Source: Bacteroides sp. OF04-15BH (GTDB lineage Bacteria > Bacteroidota > Bacteroidia > Bacteroidales > Bacteroidaceae). From it: a stretch of DNA of 64,000 nucleotides. Each line of letters opens with the position of its first letter. The stretch's first letter is position 1. The stretch lies in contig NZ_QUEM01000020.1 in the NCBI RefSeq assembly GCF_003477995.1, positions 6,806-70,805 on the forward strand. Direction: 5' to 3'. Below, piece by piece: positions 1 through 8,567 of this stretch. The notes beneath the pieces are model-generated. The model searched no databases and had not been told where the DNA came from. It was given only the letters and a program-made list of their open reading frames with translations. Made by a program: the position numbers and the translations under genes.

Positions 1-874
1 ACATCTTTTCAAACAACAGGATACCCAGTAGGGCGCAGCCGATACCCAACAGGACATCAATGACATAATGATGACCGGAATAAATGGCTGTTCCCCAGAT
101 GCCAACCATGATCACGGCAAAGCAGCTGCACAGCCACACCGGGCAGTGTCCTTTAAGGGCATAGTATAAAGTAACGACCATATAGGCGGAATGCAATGAG
201 GGCAGAGCCGCAAAGACATTGGAGTTGCGCCCGTAAATGGATTCAAAAATGGGTAATCCGACCAGCTGATCGAACCGTCCCAGACCGCCCACATGCCCCG
301 GAGTATTCATGATAGGCTCGAATCCATACTCCATGACATACCAGGGTGGGGCGGCCGGATGAATGTAATATCCGGCGAATCCCAGAAGATTGACCAACAG
401 GAATACCAGGGAGAAATGAAGATAGAGCTTGCGGTGTTGCTTGAAATACAGTCCGATGCCGAAAGCGATAGGCACCGGTACCCAGCAAAGGTAGAAGAAT
501 CCGGCCAGCAGATCGGCTATGGCATGATGGTGTGTGGAGAAATATTCGCAAAGAGTGATGCGGGTACCTTCCGACCACACGCCGAAACATTCTTTCTCGG
601 TTTCATAAAGACCGCGTATGTCTATGGGGTTGACTTCATAATTGGGGCAGATGCGCATCCAGTCGTATGAAATGGCAAAGACGATGAAGGGCAGCAAGGC
701 AACAGCCAGTTTCCGGCTCTCTCTGCTCCAGAGGAACAGAGCCAGAAACATGGCGGTGATCAGAAAATGGTCTCCGCGCAGGCCGACAAACAGACCGGTT
801 GCGGTCAGATACAGAAGAATCAGGATACCGGCCCATATACATTCTGACTTGTTGGGGAGTTGAGGATATTTCAT
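1..874 (-). CDS. AUR1/PAP2-type inositol phosphorylceramide synthase, 3' end cut by window edge
   Basis: The reverse-strand frame from the ATG at 874 stays open to base 1, giving at least 291 codons of a polytopic membrane protein. Two lipid-phosphatase (PAP2) motifs are visible: an ALPSLHSAY segment and, further on, YSGHHYVIDVLLG, which supply the catalytic His and Asp residues of the AUR1/PAP2 fold. The family transfers the inositol-phosphate head group from phosphatidylinositol to ceramide. The start overlaps the stop of the upstream phosphatidyltransferase by 4 bp (ATGA), so the two are translationally coupled. The function call rests on this neighbourhood, since PAP2 motifs alone would only indicate a phosphatase or transferase. 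The same gene set is known to make inositol sphingolipids in Bacteroides. Confidence 0.82.
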   Translation of the reverse strand, partial: MKYPQLPNKSECIWAGILILLYLTATGLFVGLRGDHFLITAMFLALFLWSRESRKLAVALLPFIVFAISYDWMRICPNYEVNPIDIRGLYETEKECFGVWSEGTRITLCEYFSTHHHAIADLLAGFFYLCWVPVPIAFGIGLYFKQHRKLYLHFSLVFLLVNLLGFAGYYIHPAAPPWYVMEYGFEPIMNTPGHVGGLGRFDQLVGLPIFESIYGRNSNVFAALPSLHSAYMVVTLYYALKGHCPVWLCSCFAVIMVGIWGTAIYSGHHYVIDVLLGIGCALLGILLFEKM

Positions 875-1524
875 TGTTTCTGGTTTAATTCGTGTTTGCA
901 ATGCTGGATGCGTACCATAGCCGTCCAGTTAGCCAGCACGGCAATGAGTCCCATGGGAATAATCAGCAGATAGATGGAAGGGAAGGAACAACCTTGGCAG
1001 ATGCCGCACAGGATACAGCCCAAAGCGGTGAGGACTACCCGTTCGGGGCGTTGCATCAGACCGGTCTTACAGCTGATGCCTAAGCCTTCGGCACGTGCAC
1101 GCACGTAGCTGACCATGATGGAGCCGACCAGAGCAAGCGCTGTAAGCACGGCACTCCAGAAATATTGATGCAAAAGCAAGAAAAACAAAATGCCAAAGAG
1201 AGTCACCAGCTCGCTGTAACGGTCCAGTACAGAGTCGTAAAGGGCACCGAAGGTGGAGCACATATTCCCTTGACGGGCCAGACGGCCGTCCATCATGTCG
1301 AACAGACCGGCAAAAAGAAGGATGGCTCCTCCCCAGCCGACATACGTGAGTCCGCTGTCTGTCTCCTGAAAGCCGCCTGCAATAAACAGCACAGCCGCCA
1401 GGGTGTTAAACAGGAATCCCAGTGTGGTGACCGTATTGGGGGTGATTCCGATGCGGATCAGGGTCCGGATGAGCGGATTGGTGATTCTGTAAATCAGTTG
1501 TTGTAGATAATCTCTGTAGTTCAT
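871..1524 (-). CDS. CDP-alcohol phosphatidyltransferase, probable phosphatidylinositol-phosphate synthase
   Basis: This is a 217-aa integral membrane enzyme beginning MNYRDYLQQL. It carries the CDP-alcohol phosphotransferase signature: DMMDGRLARQ, then FGALYDSVLDR, giving the D-G-x2-A-R...G-x3-D-x3-D metal and CDP site. By family and context it joins CDP-diacylglycerol to inositol-1-phosphate, making phosphatidylinositol phosphate. The same frame is open further upstream, but 1524 is preferred because its ATG overlaps the stop of the gtrA-like gene by 4 bp (ATGA) and the upstream extension is not membrane-like. The stop likewise overlaps the next gene by 4 bp. PgsA-type use of glycerol-3-phosphate cannot be excluded from motifs alone. 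Confidence 0.85.
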   Translation of the reverse strand: MNYRDYLQQLIYRITNPLIRTLIRIGITPNTVTTLGFLFNTLAAVLFIAGGFQETDSGLTYVGWGGAILLFAGLFDMMDGRLARQGNMCSTFGALYDSVLDRYSELVTLFGILFFLLLHQYFWSAVLTALALVGSIMVSYVRARAEGLGISCKTGLMQRPERVVLTALGCILCGICQGCSFPSIYLLIIPMGLIAVLANWTAMVRIQHCKHELNQKQ

Positions 1525-2003
1525 GAGTCTTGAATAGGTTTTGTTTGATGAATCTGATAGACAAAGAACTGCTGCATGGGATAGTTCCAGAAAAGCGCAC
1601 AAACTACGGATACGGCGATTCTGGAAATCAGGAATATCTGTTCCGGACTGTTCGTGAGAAAAGTGCCGCCTCCGGCCTGGAGCCAGAAGTTGCCCAGCAG
1701 AGTGGTGCCGCCGGTGTTCCATAAAAGACTGACAATCCATACGAACAGATAACGCAATGCTATGTGCAGTTTATGCCCCTGACGAACCCGGAATACCCAT
1801 TTGTAATTGATGATGCAATTGCATATTCCGCCCGCAAGGCAACCTGTGCCGGTGGAATATACATAAGGCAATGAGGTGCCATGAAGCATCAGGGCGGTAA
1901 CCAGATAGTCCGTGCCGGTGGCTATAAGTGCGGAACATTGCGCTCTGAAAAAACAGCAGATCCTGTTGTATATTTTCTTATTTAGAAACAAAAAGTGATC
2001 CAT
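1521..2003 (-). CDS. GtrA-like small membrane protein
   Basis: This 160-aa protein has about four hydrophobic segments and resembles the GtrA/DPMS family of small polytopic proteins thought to help move lipid-linked sugars across the membrane. Visible hallmarks are the early Gly/Thr-rich helix (LIATGTDYLVTA) and the NYKWVF segment after the second helix, matching the usual GtrA N-x-x-WTF region. It sits between the PgpA-like and phosphatidyltransferase genes, overlapping the first by about 22 bp and the second by 4 bp. Its role in inositol-lipid synthesis is unproven; moving a lipid precursor is an inference. The start at 2003 (MDHFLF) is chosen over 2021 because the overlap is shorter. Confidence 0.75.
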   Translation of the reverse strand: MDHFLFLNKKIYNRICCFFRAQCSALIATGTDYLVTALMLHGTSLPYVYSTGTGCLAGGICNCIINYKWVFRVRQGHKLHIALRYLFVWIVSLLWNTGGTTLLGNFWLQAGGGTFLTNSPEQIFLISRIAVSVVCALFWNYPMQQFFVYQIHQTKPIQDS

Positions 2004-2479
2004 TGCAAAAGAAGCATACATAAAACTCCATATATTCCGGCCAGAATATCGTCGAGCATGACGCCCCAGCCTCCGGACACGTCCTCCAGAAGTCTGATAC
2101 CTAACGGCTTGAAGATGTCAAACAGACGGAAAAACAGAATACCTGTGAGGCCCAGATACAGATTCCCGACAGGAACCACATAAAGGACAATCCAGGTGCC
2201 GACCATCTCGTCAATCACTACCCGTGAAGGGTCTTCGCCCCAAACAGACTGTAATTTGTTGGCTGCCCAGACTCCGGCCAGCGTGGACAGAATGATCAGG
2301 CAGGGGAGCAGATCGTATAATCTGTTTTCCGGAAGCAGTCGGCATAACAGCAACCAGATGATTCCGGCAAGCAATGAGCCGGCTGTGCCCGGTGCAAACG
2401 GACAATATCCGGCTCCGGCTCCGGTGCCGATCAGTTTGGCACAGAACATGGAAAACTTTTCGGTTCGTTTAGAGGACAT
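1982..2479 (-). CDS. PgpA-family phosphatase, probable phosphatidylinositol-phosphate phosphatase
   Basis: The 165-aa membrane protein shows the PgpA hallmarks: GAGYCPFAPGTAGSL near residue 25, VVIDEMVGTW near residue 88, and FRLFDIFKPLGIRLLE near residue 118, followed by a conserved DD pair (MLDDILAG). PgpA enzymes remove the terminal phosphate of phosphatidylglycerophosphate. In this cluster, between inositol-phosphate synthase and a CDP-alcohol transferase, it is more likely to convert phosphatidylinositol phosphate to phosphatidylinositol, as reported for the Bacteroides cluster. It starts 74 bp downstream of the inositol-phosphate synthase stop and overlaps the gtrA-like gene. A housekeeping PgpA role remains possible if no other pgpA exists in the genome. 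Confidence 0.82.
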   Translation of the reverse strand: MSSKRTEKFSMFCAKLIGTGAGAGYCPFAPGTAGSLLAGIIWLLLCRLLPENRLYDLLPCLIILSTLAGVWAANKLQSVWGEDPSRVVIDEMVGTWIVLYVVPVGNLYLGLTGILFFRLFDIFKPLGIRLLEDVSGGWGVMLDDILAGIYGVLCMLLLQWITFCF

Positions 2480-2553
2480 AATCAGATAGGGTTGATGATA
2501 CGGCTACGAAGGGCAGCAGGTCTGCCCTTCGTAGCTGTTGTTAATATATGGGC

Positions 2554-3843
2554 TTAATCCAGATAACTCGGTTCTTTTTCTCCAACCATTTCGCGGATGG
2601 TTTGTTTCAGCATGCGCCACTGCTGGAACAAATCGTGTACGGGCTGGTGTTCATTATCGTGCATCGGGCTCTTGCAGAAGAAGGAGAGCCAGGTCTGAAT
2701 ACCTTTCATGCCGGCGCGGGCTGCCAGGTCGCTGAACAATACCAGGTCGAGGGCAATTGGAGCGGCCAGAATGGAATCACGGCAAAGGAAGTTGACCTTG
2801 ATCTCCATCGGATATCCCATCCAGCCGAAGATATCAATATTGTCCCAGGCTTCCTTGTTGTCGCGGCGTGGCGGATAATAGTTGATGCGAACCTTGTGAT
2901 AGAGATTGCCATAGAGTTGCGGATACTTCTCCGGTTCGAAAATCTGCTCGATGACCGACAGTTTGCTGACTTCCTTGGTCTTGAAGTTTTCCGGCTGGTC
3001 CAGAACTTCTCCGTCGCGATTACCCAGAATATTGGTTGAGAACCATCCGGATACTCCCAGCATTCGGGTCTTGAACATAGGTGCCAGAACGGTTTTCATC
3101 AGTGTCTGTCCGCTCTTGAAGTCTTTTCCGGCAATCGGAACATTCATTTTCTCTGAGAACTCCCATATAGCCGGAATATCCACGCAAAGGTTCGGAGCAC
3201 CCATAATGAACGGACAACCTTCGGCAATGGCGGCATAAGCATAGCACATGCTTGGCGGGATTACAGCTGTGTTGTTCTCCTTCATCGCCTTTTCCAAAGC
3301 CTGGAGTGACTGGTGTTCGGCAGATGGAGCGATGAATATTTCGGTGCTGGCAGCCCAGAGAACGACAATACGGTCACACTGGTTCTGCTCCTTGAAATTG
3401 CGGATGTCGGCGCGCAGCTGTTCCACCATATCCCAGCGGGTCTGGGTGTCTTTGATAAATGTTCCGTTGAGTCTTTTGGCGTAATTATGGTCAAAAGCTG
3501 CCTTCATCGGAGTGATGTTTTCCAACTCCGTGCGGATAGATTCAAGATCTTTGGCTTTCAGCACCTCGGCATATACGGCTGCCTGATAAGCGTTTTCCGG
3601 GAAGATGTCCCAGCCCCCGAACACAATATCCTTCAAGTCTGCAATCGGAACAATATCCTTTATCGGCATTTCTTTTCCGTTTTACATCTTGATTGTTGCC
3701 ATCTGGGTGATTGATCCTACCGGTTGTGAAAGTCCTTTGCGGACAGACAATACACCTGAAATCAATGTTGTGGAAACGGCTCCACCAACTCCAACGATTA
3801 AAATACCAAGCTTTCCTTGTGCTGGTTCAATGTTCTTTTTCAT
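2554..3843 (-). pseudogene. ino1: myo-inositol-1-phosphate synthase interrupted by an in-frame stop
   Basis: Read from the ATG at 3843, the frame encodes 53 residues including the NAD-binding glycine loop (ILIVGVGGAVSTT), then meets TAA at 3682-3684. The same frame continues with NGKE and then 371 residues that match the rest of the enzyme: DIVFGGWDIF, AFDHNYAKRLNGT, VVLWAASTEI, GKDFKSGQTLMKTVLAP, GWFSTNILGNRDGEVL, INYYPPRRDNKEAWDNIDI and LCRDSILAAPIALDL. Reading through the TAA gives about 429 codons, the normal length for bacterial homologues, so a single base substitution explains it. The family turns glucose-6-phosphate into inositol-1-phosphate using NAD. A product starting at the internal ATG (3669) would lack the NAD glycine loop. 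Either this is a real nonsense allele or a sequence error. Confidence 0.85.
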
Positions 3844-3871
3844 TTTTCTACTTTTTATAAAGTTCTAGAGT

Positions 3872-6406
3872 TTAAAATGTCATGTGTAAACTGATTCTCA
3901 CTCCGTGTTTGCTGATGTGTGGCAGATTCCTGTAGGTCAGCCGGTGAACATAGTCTATTCGGAGTATCTTGAAAATGTTTTCTATACCGGCATTGATCTC
4001 CACATAAGGGAGGTTGCTCTGCATCAGCGTGCTGCCGTATGGCAGGGCAAACAGGTCGTCATTACCTTTGGGTCTGTTCTTTTCGCTCAGATAGCCGAAC
4101 ATTCCTTTACAGCCGATGACTTCGCGCCATTTGAGATGCTTGAGCAACGGAATCCGGTTGAAGAGGAAACCGTTCAGATAGTAAGTGACATCCCACGAGG
4201 CATACTGGTCGTTGATGAATTCCATGGCGTTCATCAGGCTGTATGACTCCGGCTGTATGGTATACGACAGGTTGGCGTTGGGAATGATCAGAAGCGGGAA
4301 CGGCACCTTATTCCATACTTTTCCGGCCTTGAGAATCACATCCGTATAACCGAAGGCCGAGAACCAGAAACGTTTCTGGAATCCGAATTCGGTATGGTGA
4401 TACCGATAGTCTCCGCCCAATATATCCTTTGCAGCCAAAGTATGGGAGAGGGTGAAGACCGGAGCATCCAGAGAAACCGGATAACGGTTCCATTGGGTCT
4501 GAAAGAATTTCTCGTTCGGAGCATAACGGAGCTTGAGTTCCAGTTCTGTATTCTGAATGCTTTCAACAAGACTTCCGTCACTCTGTTTCACAAACGGTAC
4601 CAGAGATGAGGCTTCGTCACGACGCAGTCGTGTAGCTATCTGAAAGGAGAATCCGGAATGAAACTCATTCGTGTAGGTCAGTTCACCTTTCTGCAAATAA
4701 CCGATCCGGTCGTCTCTCTTTCGTTTCAGGGCCAGAAAGACATTGTCCTGGCTGGTATACAGATAATGCTGTCCATACTGGTCAATATCCGATTTGTAGG
4801 ACAGGCGCAGCGAATGGATCGGGAATTCATTGGCATATTCCTTTTTCTTGTTGAAAGAGTATTCCAGTTCGCCAAGTCCTTTCACGCGGTGGTCCTTGAA
4901 TCCGTATGCTACATATCCGCGTGCAAACAGATGCGGGTTGACACGGGCTGTTGTCATACCGCCGGCTCTGAGTCGTACTCCTTCAAGAGCATTGCCGCTG
5001 ATGGTGGTGTTCATGATTCCGTAGTAGAACACCGGTTTCTCTTCCGGAATAGGGATATAACCGGTAAAGAGTACTTTCAGTACCTTTTCGGTCCAATAAA
5101 AGGCCGGCACGCTTCGGAGCTGCTGCATCATCTTGTCTACGGAAGTTGCCTTGCGGGTAGAGTCTTTGGGAGTCATTTCCGCCCAGTATTCCTGAGTATG
5201 TGTCTCAGAATGATCTTCCTCAATGACTTTCTGCGGATGCTTGAATACGGTCAGATCATCAGGCGTCGGCTGGTAAGTGTAGTTGCTGTATTGAACACTG
5301 CGGCAGGCGTACATGCCGTCGTCTTTTCCGGTGAGCTTGAAGTTTGTCATGATCTTCTCGTCCGTCATTTCCCGGATATTGCCCTGGGTACGTCGGAAGT
5401 TCTGCTCCAGAGACATGTGATCCACAAAATTCAGATTAATCTTTTTCGGAAAATTCATTTTTACCTGGTGCACAAAATACTCTCCGTTCAGAGAGACGAA
5501 CAGATGACCGGTAAATCCGAAGGATTCTGAATTGAAGGGAACGAAGGTAAGATCAACACAAGGCTCGTTGTTGATGACCAGTGTGTCCATCAGATAATAT
5601 TTGTAGAAGGACGGTCCCATTTTGGAAAGAGGACTGACAAACTTGTTGGTAAACAAGGTGATGTTATTCTGAAAGATGTCAACGTCTGTCATGGTGACAC
5701 TGATAACCTGCTCCATACCTTGCTGGGAGAACATTTCGTCGATACCGGCCTGTCGGCGTGCCTGAACGACCTGTTTCTGCTCCTTTGATTCGCGACGGAA
5801 ATAATCCTGAGCCAGCAGTTCCCGATCGGATACAGCCAGTACCGGTTTTCCGTCGGATTCCAATGTGTCTACATAATTATTCAGGAACGTGAATTTACGG
5901 TAGAGCCACTTTTTCTGTTTGGCACTGTCAAATTCGTTGATATAGAATGTTGTCTTCTCATATCGGTTGCGTTTCCAGAATTCCAGTTGGTCGGGATCGT
6001 TGTCGTCTCTGTGACGGATCATTTCTCGTACGAAACGAACGGCGGGATTGTCTCTCTTGTATTTTTCTTTTCCCGAATGAACGACAACTTCATTCAGAGA
6101 GAAAACAGTGGGTTGCAGGAGTATTTGTATATCCGCAGTGTCCTTGGAAGTCAATAGGCATACAAAATCTTTATATCCCATTGCTGAGATCCGGAGCGTG
6201 AGTTTTTCTACGGGGCTGGTAAACGAGAATCGTCCCTGCAGGTTACTGATACAACCGTCTTTTAGTTCTTCAAAGTATAATGAGATGTAAGGCAGAGTTT
6301 CTTTTGTGAGTGAGTCTTGTACTGTTCCTTTAAAGGTATATTGCGCAAAGCTTGACAGGGAACAGCAGAACATTCCGATAATCAGTAAAAGTTTAATAGA
6401 CCTCAT
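3872..6406 (-). CDS. DUF5686 / carboxypeptidase-regulatory-like outer-membrane protein
   Basis: An 844-aa exported protein with a signal peptide ending near SSFAQ. Residues about 24-105 form a carboxypeptidase-regulatory-like (CarboxypepD_reg-like) beta-sandwich (FKGTVQDSLTKETLPYIS... ISNLQGRF... VVVHSG). The rest is a long DUF5686 region ending in a Phe (HGVRISLHMTF), typical of an outer-membrane beta-barrel last strand. It resembles TonB-dependent receptors in its N-terminal domain but has no plug domain that I can see. Its exact function is unknown. Only 28 bp separate its stop from the inositol-phosphate synthase start, so the two may be co-transcribed. A TAnnTTTG element (TACCTTTG read on the minus strand, 6436-6443) lies just upstream. 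Confidence 0.8.
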   Translation of the reverse strand: MRSIKLLLIIGMFCCSLSSFAQYTFKGTVQDSLTKETLPYISLYFEELKDGCISNLQGRFSFTSPVEKLTLRISAMGYKDFVCLLTSKDTADIQILLQPTVFSLNEVVVHSGKEKYKRDNPAVRFVREMIRHRDDNDPDQLEFWKRNRYEKTTFYINEFDSAKQKKWLYRKFTFLNNYVDTLESDGKPVLAVSDRELLAQDYFRRESKEQKQVVQARRQAGIDEMFSQQGMEQVISVTMTDVDIFQNNITLFTNKFVSPLSKMGPSFYKYYLMDTLVINNEPCVDLTFVPFNSESFGFTGHLFVSLNGEYFVHQVKMNFPKKINLNFVDHMSLEQNFRRTQGNIREMTDEKIMTNFKLTGKDDGMYACRSVQYSNYTYQPTPDDLTVFKHPQKVIEEDHSETHTQEYWAEMTPKDSTRKATSVDKMMQQLRSVPAFYWTEKVLKVLFTGYIPIPEEKPVFYYGIMNTTISGNALEGVRLRAGGMTTARVNPHLFARGYVAYGFKDHRVKGLGELEYSFNKKKEYANEFPIHSLRLSYKSDIDQYGQHYLYTSQDNVFLALKRKRDDRIGYLQKGELTYTNEFHSGFSFQIATRLRRDEASSLVPFVKQSDGSLVESIQNTELELKLRYAPNEKFFQTQWNRYPVSLDAPVFTLSHTLAAKDILGGDYRYHHTEFGFQKRFWFSAFGYTDVILKAGKVWNKVPFPLLIIPNANLSYTIQPESYSLMNAMEFINDQYASWDVTYYLNGFLFNRIPLLKHLKWREVIGCKGMFGYLSEKNRPKGNDDLFALPYGSTLMQSNLPYVEINAGIENIFKILRIDYVHRLTYRNLPHISKHGVRISLHMTF

Positions 6407-6594
6407 ATTTTATTGCTACATTTCATTTTGAGACGCAAAGGTATAGCAGAAGTGAAAAAGGAAAAAGGTCTATTTTTCTTCGAAAATATTCAATAATCCT
6501 GTTGCTTATATAAGATTTTATAACGAATGATAATTATCAATGTAAAGAAGCCAGGAATAGCTTCGGAGACTGGTTGCGGAAGTGTGAAAAAGAA

Positions 6595-6650
6595 AAACAG
6601 ACCGCATTTCTGAAAAGTCTTCACGCAAGATTCAGAAATGCGGTCTGTTT
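6595..6650 (-). terminator. Rho-independent terminator of the YidE-type transporter gene
   Basis: A perfect 20-bp inverted repeat (6595-6614 with 6631-6650) with a 16-base loop lies 45 bp past the transporter stop. On the minus strand it is followed by an A/T-rich run. Confidence 0.75.
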
Positions 6651-6694
6651 GGTTATCTTTCTAAAAAATAATGATTTGTTCTTTTCCGGAATAT

Positions 6695-8359
6695 CTAGAT
6701 GAATATCATCAGAATAATCTGTGCCAGAATAACGCGGATAAACATGGCCAACGGGTAGACGGTGGCATAGCTTACCGAAGCCTGGTTGCTTCCCTGATAG
6801 GTATCGTTCACATAGCTCAGTGCCATCGGGTTGGCCATACTGCCGCAGAGCATACCGCAAGTGGTACGGAAATCCATTTTGCTGAAGCGCAAGGCAATCC
6901 AGCCCACCAGAATTACCGGTATGAGAGTAATGGCAAAGCCGATACCGATCCATGCCGCTCCTTCGGGGCGCATGACGGTTTCAAAGAAATGGGCTCCGGC
7001 ATCAATACCCAGACAGGCCAGATAGAGCGATAGACCGATGGCGCGCAGCATCAGGTTGGCACTGCGGGTGGTGTAGATGCGCATGTGCAGACGCGGTCCG
7101 AAACAACCTACGAGAATACCTACTACAATAGGACCACCGGCCAGTCCCAGTTTTACCGGAGTGTCAATGCCCGGGATACTAATCGGTATGGCACCCAGAA
7201 TCAGTCCCATCACAATGCCGATGAAAATTGCTGCCAGATTAGGCTCTTTCAGAGAAGTGACGGTATTTCCCAGAATCTTTTCCACTTGCTTGATGGCTGC
7301 CGCATCGCCCACTACGGTGAGTCGGTCGCCCAACTGAAGCACCAGATCGGGAGTAGCCAACAACTTCACACCGCTACGCAGCACGCGGCTCACATTGATG
7401 TCGTAGGCATTGCGCAGACGGAGAGAACCCAGACGGCGACCGTTGATTTCCGGACGGGTCACCACAATGTAGCTGGATACCAGTTCACGGTCGATGCTGT
7501 TCCAGTCGATATCCTCTTTATTCCAATCGCGGTTTTCCTGCTCTCCGAAGAGCATGGTCAGAATAGGCATGTCCTTCTCGATGGTGACTACCAGAATGCG
7601 GTCGTTTTCCATCAGAATGGTTTCGCGCGACGGAATGCTTACTTTTCCGTTGCGCCACAGGCGTGAAATCACAAATTTGGTATGACTGTCGTTGGCCAGT
7701 GTCTCAATTTTTTTACCGTAGATGCCTGGGTTGTGTACCTGAAAGGCGGCAATGTAAGTGTGGTTTGGATCATCTTCCTGCTTGATATCCATGTCCTGCG
7801 GGCGCGCTATCAGTTTCTTGATGACAATGATAGCCAGAATGACACCCACAACACCGAGCGGATAAGTCACCGCACAGCTCAGCGCGGCACTGCTGGCTTC
7901 CTGTCCCAACTGTTTTAAGGTCTGTTGGGCGGCACCCAGTGCCGGCGTGTTGGTGGTGGCACCGCAAAGCACACCGATCATGTCCTTGAGCGGAATCTGT
8001 GATGCATAGCTGATGATGATGGCCATAGCTGTGCCTAACAGGATGACTATCAGGCCCAGCAGGTTCAGCTGAATACCTTCCTTTCGGAAAGCGCTGAAGA
8101 ATCCCGGACCCACCTGAAGGCCCAGTGAGTAGACAAAGAGCACCAGACCGAAACTCTCGGCGTAGTTCAACATGTCCGGATTGAGGGAGATGCCCAGATG
8201 TCCGGCTACGATACCCATAAAAAAGACAAAGGTAACTCCCAATGAGATACCTCCTATGCGGATCTTGCCCAGCGAAATGCCGATGGCGGTGGTCAGCGAT
8301 AAAATGATGATGGCCTGAAGGGCCGAATGTTCAAAGAATATACTGTTTATCCATTCCAT
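6695..8359 (-). CDS. YidE/AspT-type transporter with two central TrkA-C domains
   Basis: A 554-aa membrane protein with the AspT/YidE layout: about five membrane helices (residues 10-185), two TrkA-C (RCK-C) ligand-binding domains (about 205-285 and 295-370), then a second block of five helices. The repeated half-motifs GVLCGATTNTPALGAA and GMLCGSMANPMALSY are the signature of the AspT-antiporter duplication. Aspartate/alanine exchange is known for AspT itself; the substrate here is unknown. It appears monocistronic, with its own terminator at 6595-6650. A TAACTTTG element sits only 4 bp before the ATG, so the transcript may be nearly leaderless. Confidence 0.85.
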   Translation of the reverse strand: MEWINSIFFEHSALQAIIILSLTTAIGISLGKIRIGGISLGVTFVFFMGIVAGHLGISLNPDMLNYAESFGLVLFVYSLGLQVGPGFFSAFRKEGIQLNLLGLIVILLGTAMAIIISYASQIPLKDMIGVLCGATTNTPALGAAQQTLKQLGQEASSAALSCAVTYPLGVVGVILAIIVIKKLIARPQDMDIKQEDDPNHTYIAAFQVHNPGIYGKKIETLANDSHTKFVISRLWRNGKVSIPSRETILMENDRILVVTIEKDMPILTMLFGEQENRDWNKEDIDWNSIDRELVSSYIVVTRPEINGRRLGSLRLRNAYDINVSRVLRSGVKLLATPDLVLQLGDRLTVVGDAAAIKQVEKILGNTVTSLKEPNLAAIFIGIVMGLILGAIPISIPGIDTPVKLGLAGGPIVVGILVGCFGPRLHMRIYTTRSANLMLRAIGLSLYLACLGIDAGAHFFETVMRPEGAAWIGIGFAITLIPVILVGWIALRFSKMDFRTTCGMLCGSMANPMALSYVNDTYQGSNQASVSYATVYPLAMFIRVILAQIILMIFI

Positions 8360-8363
8360 GCTG

Positions 8364-8371
8364 CAAAGTTA
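8364..8371 (-). promoter_or_regulatory. Bacteroidetes -7 element (TAACTTTG) abutting the transporter start
   Basis: Read on the minus strand, TAACTTTG fits the TAnnTTTG consensus exactly. It lies 4 bp upstream of the ATG at 8359, so transcription would begin at or near the start codon. No good TTTG -33 element is seen at the right spacing. Confidence 0.4.
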
Positions 8372-8482
8372 TATCTTTTCTTTGTCAGCAGAAATTCGGA
8401 ATGCACTTTTTTTATATTTATTCAAAAAAATGCATATTCTCCTTGTGCGTGTCTTTCTTTTTCCTTCCCGGAGGACAAAAAT

Positions 8483-8533
8483 AGAGCGGAGTCCGATACT
8501 GATTTTGTGGACCTTCAGTCGGTGCTCCGCTCT
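8483..8533 (-). terminator. terminator of the trp operon
   Basis: An imperfect inverted repeat pairs AGAGCGGA (8483-8490) with TCCGCTCT (8525-8532), extended by CCGATACTGA/TCAGTCGG. It is followed on the minus strand by ATTTTT, 35 bp beyond the trpA stop. Confidence 0.7.
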
Positions 8534-8567
8534 TTCAGAAAGTATCTGTTCTTTGATGATGGTTCGT

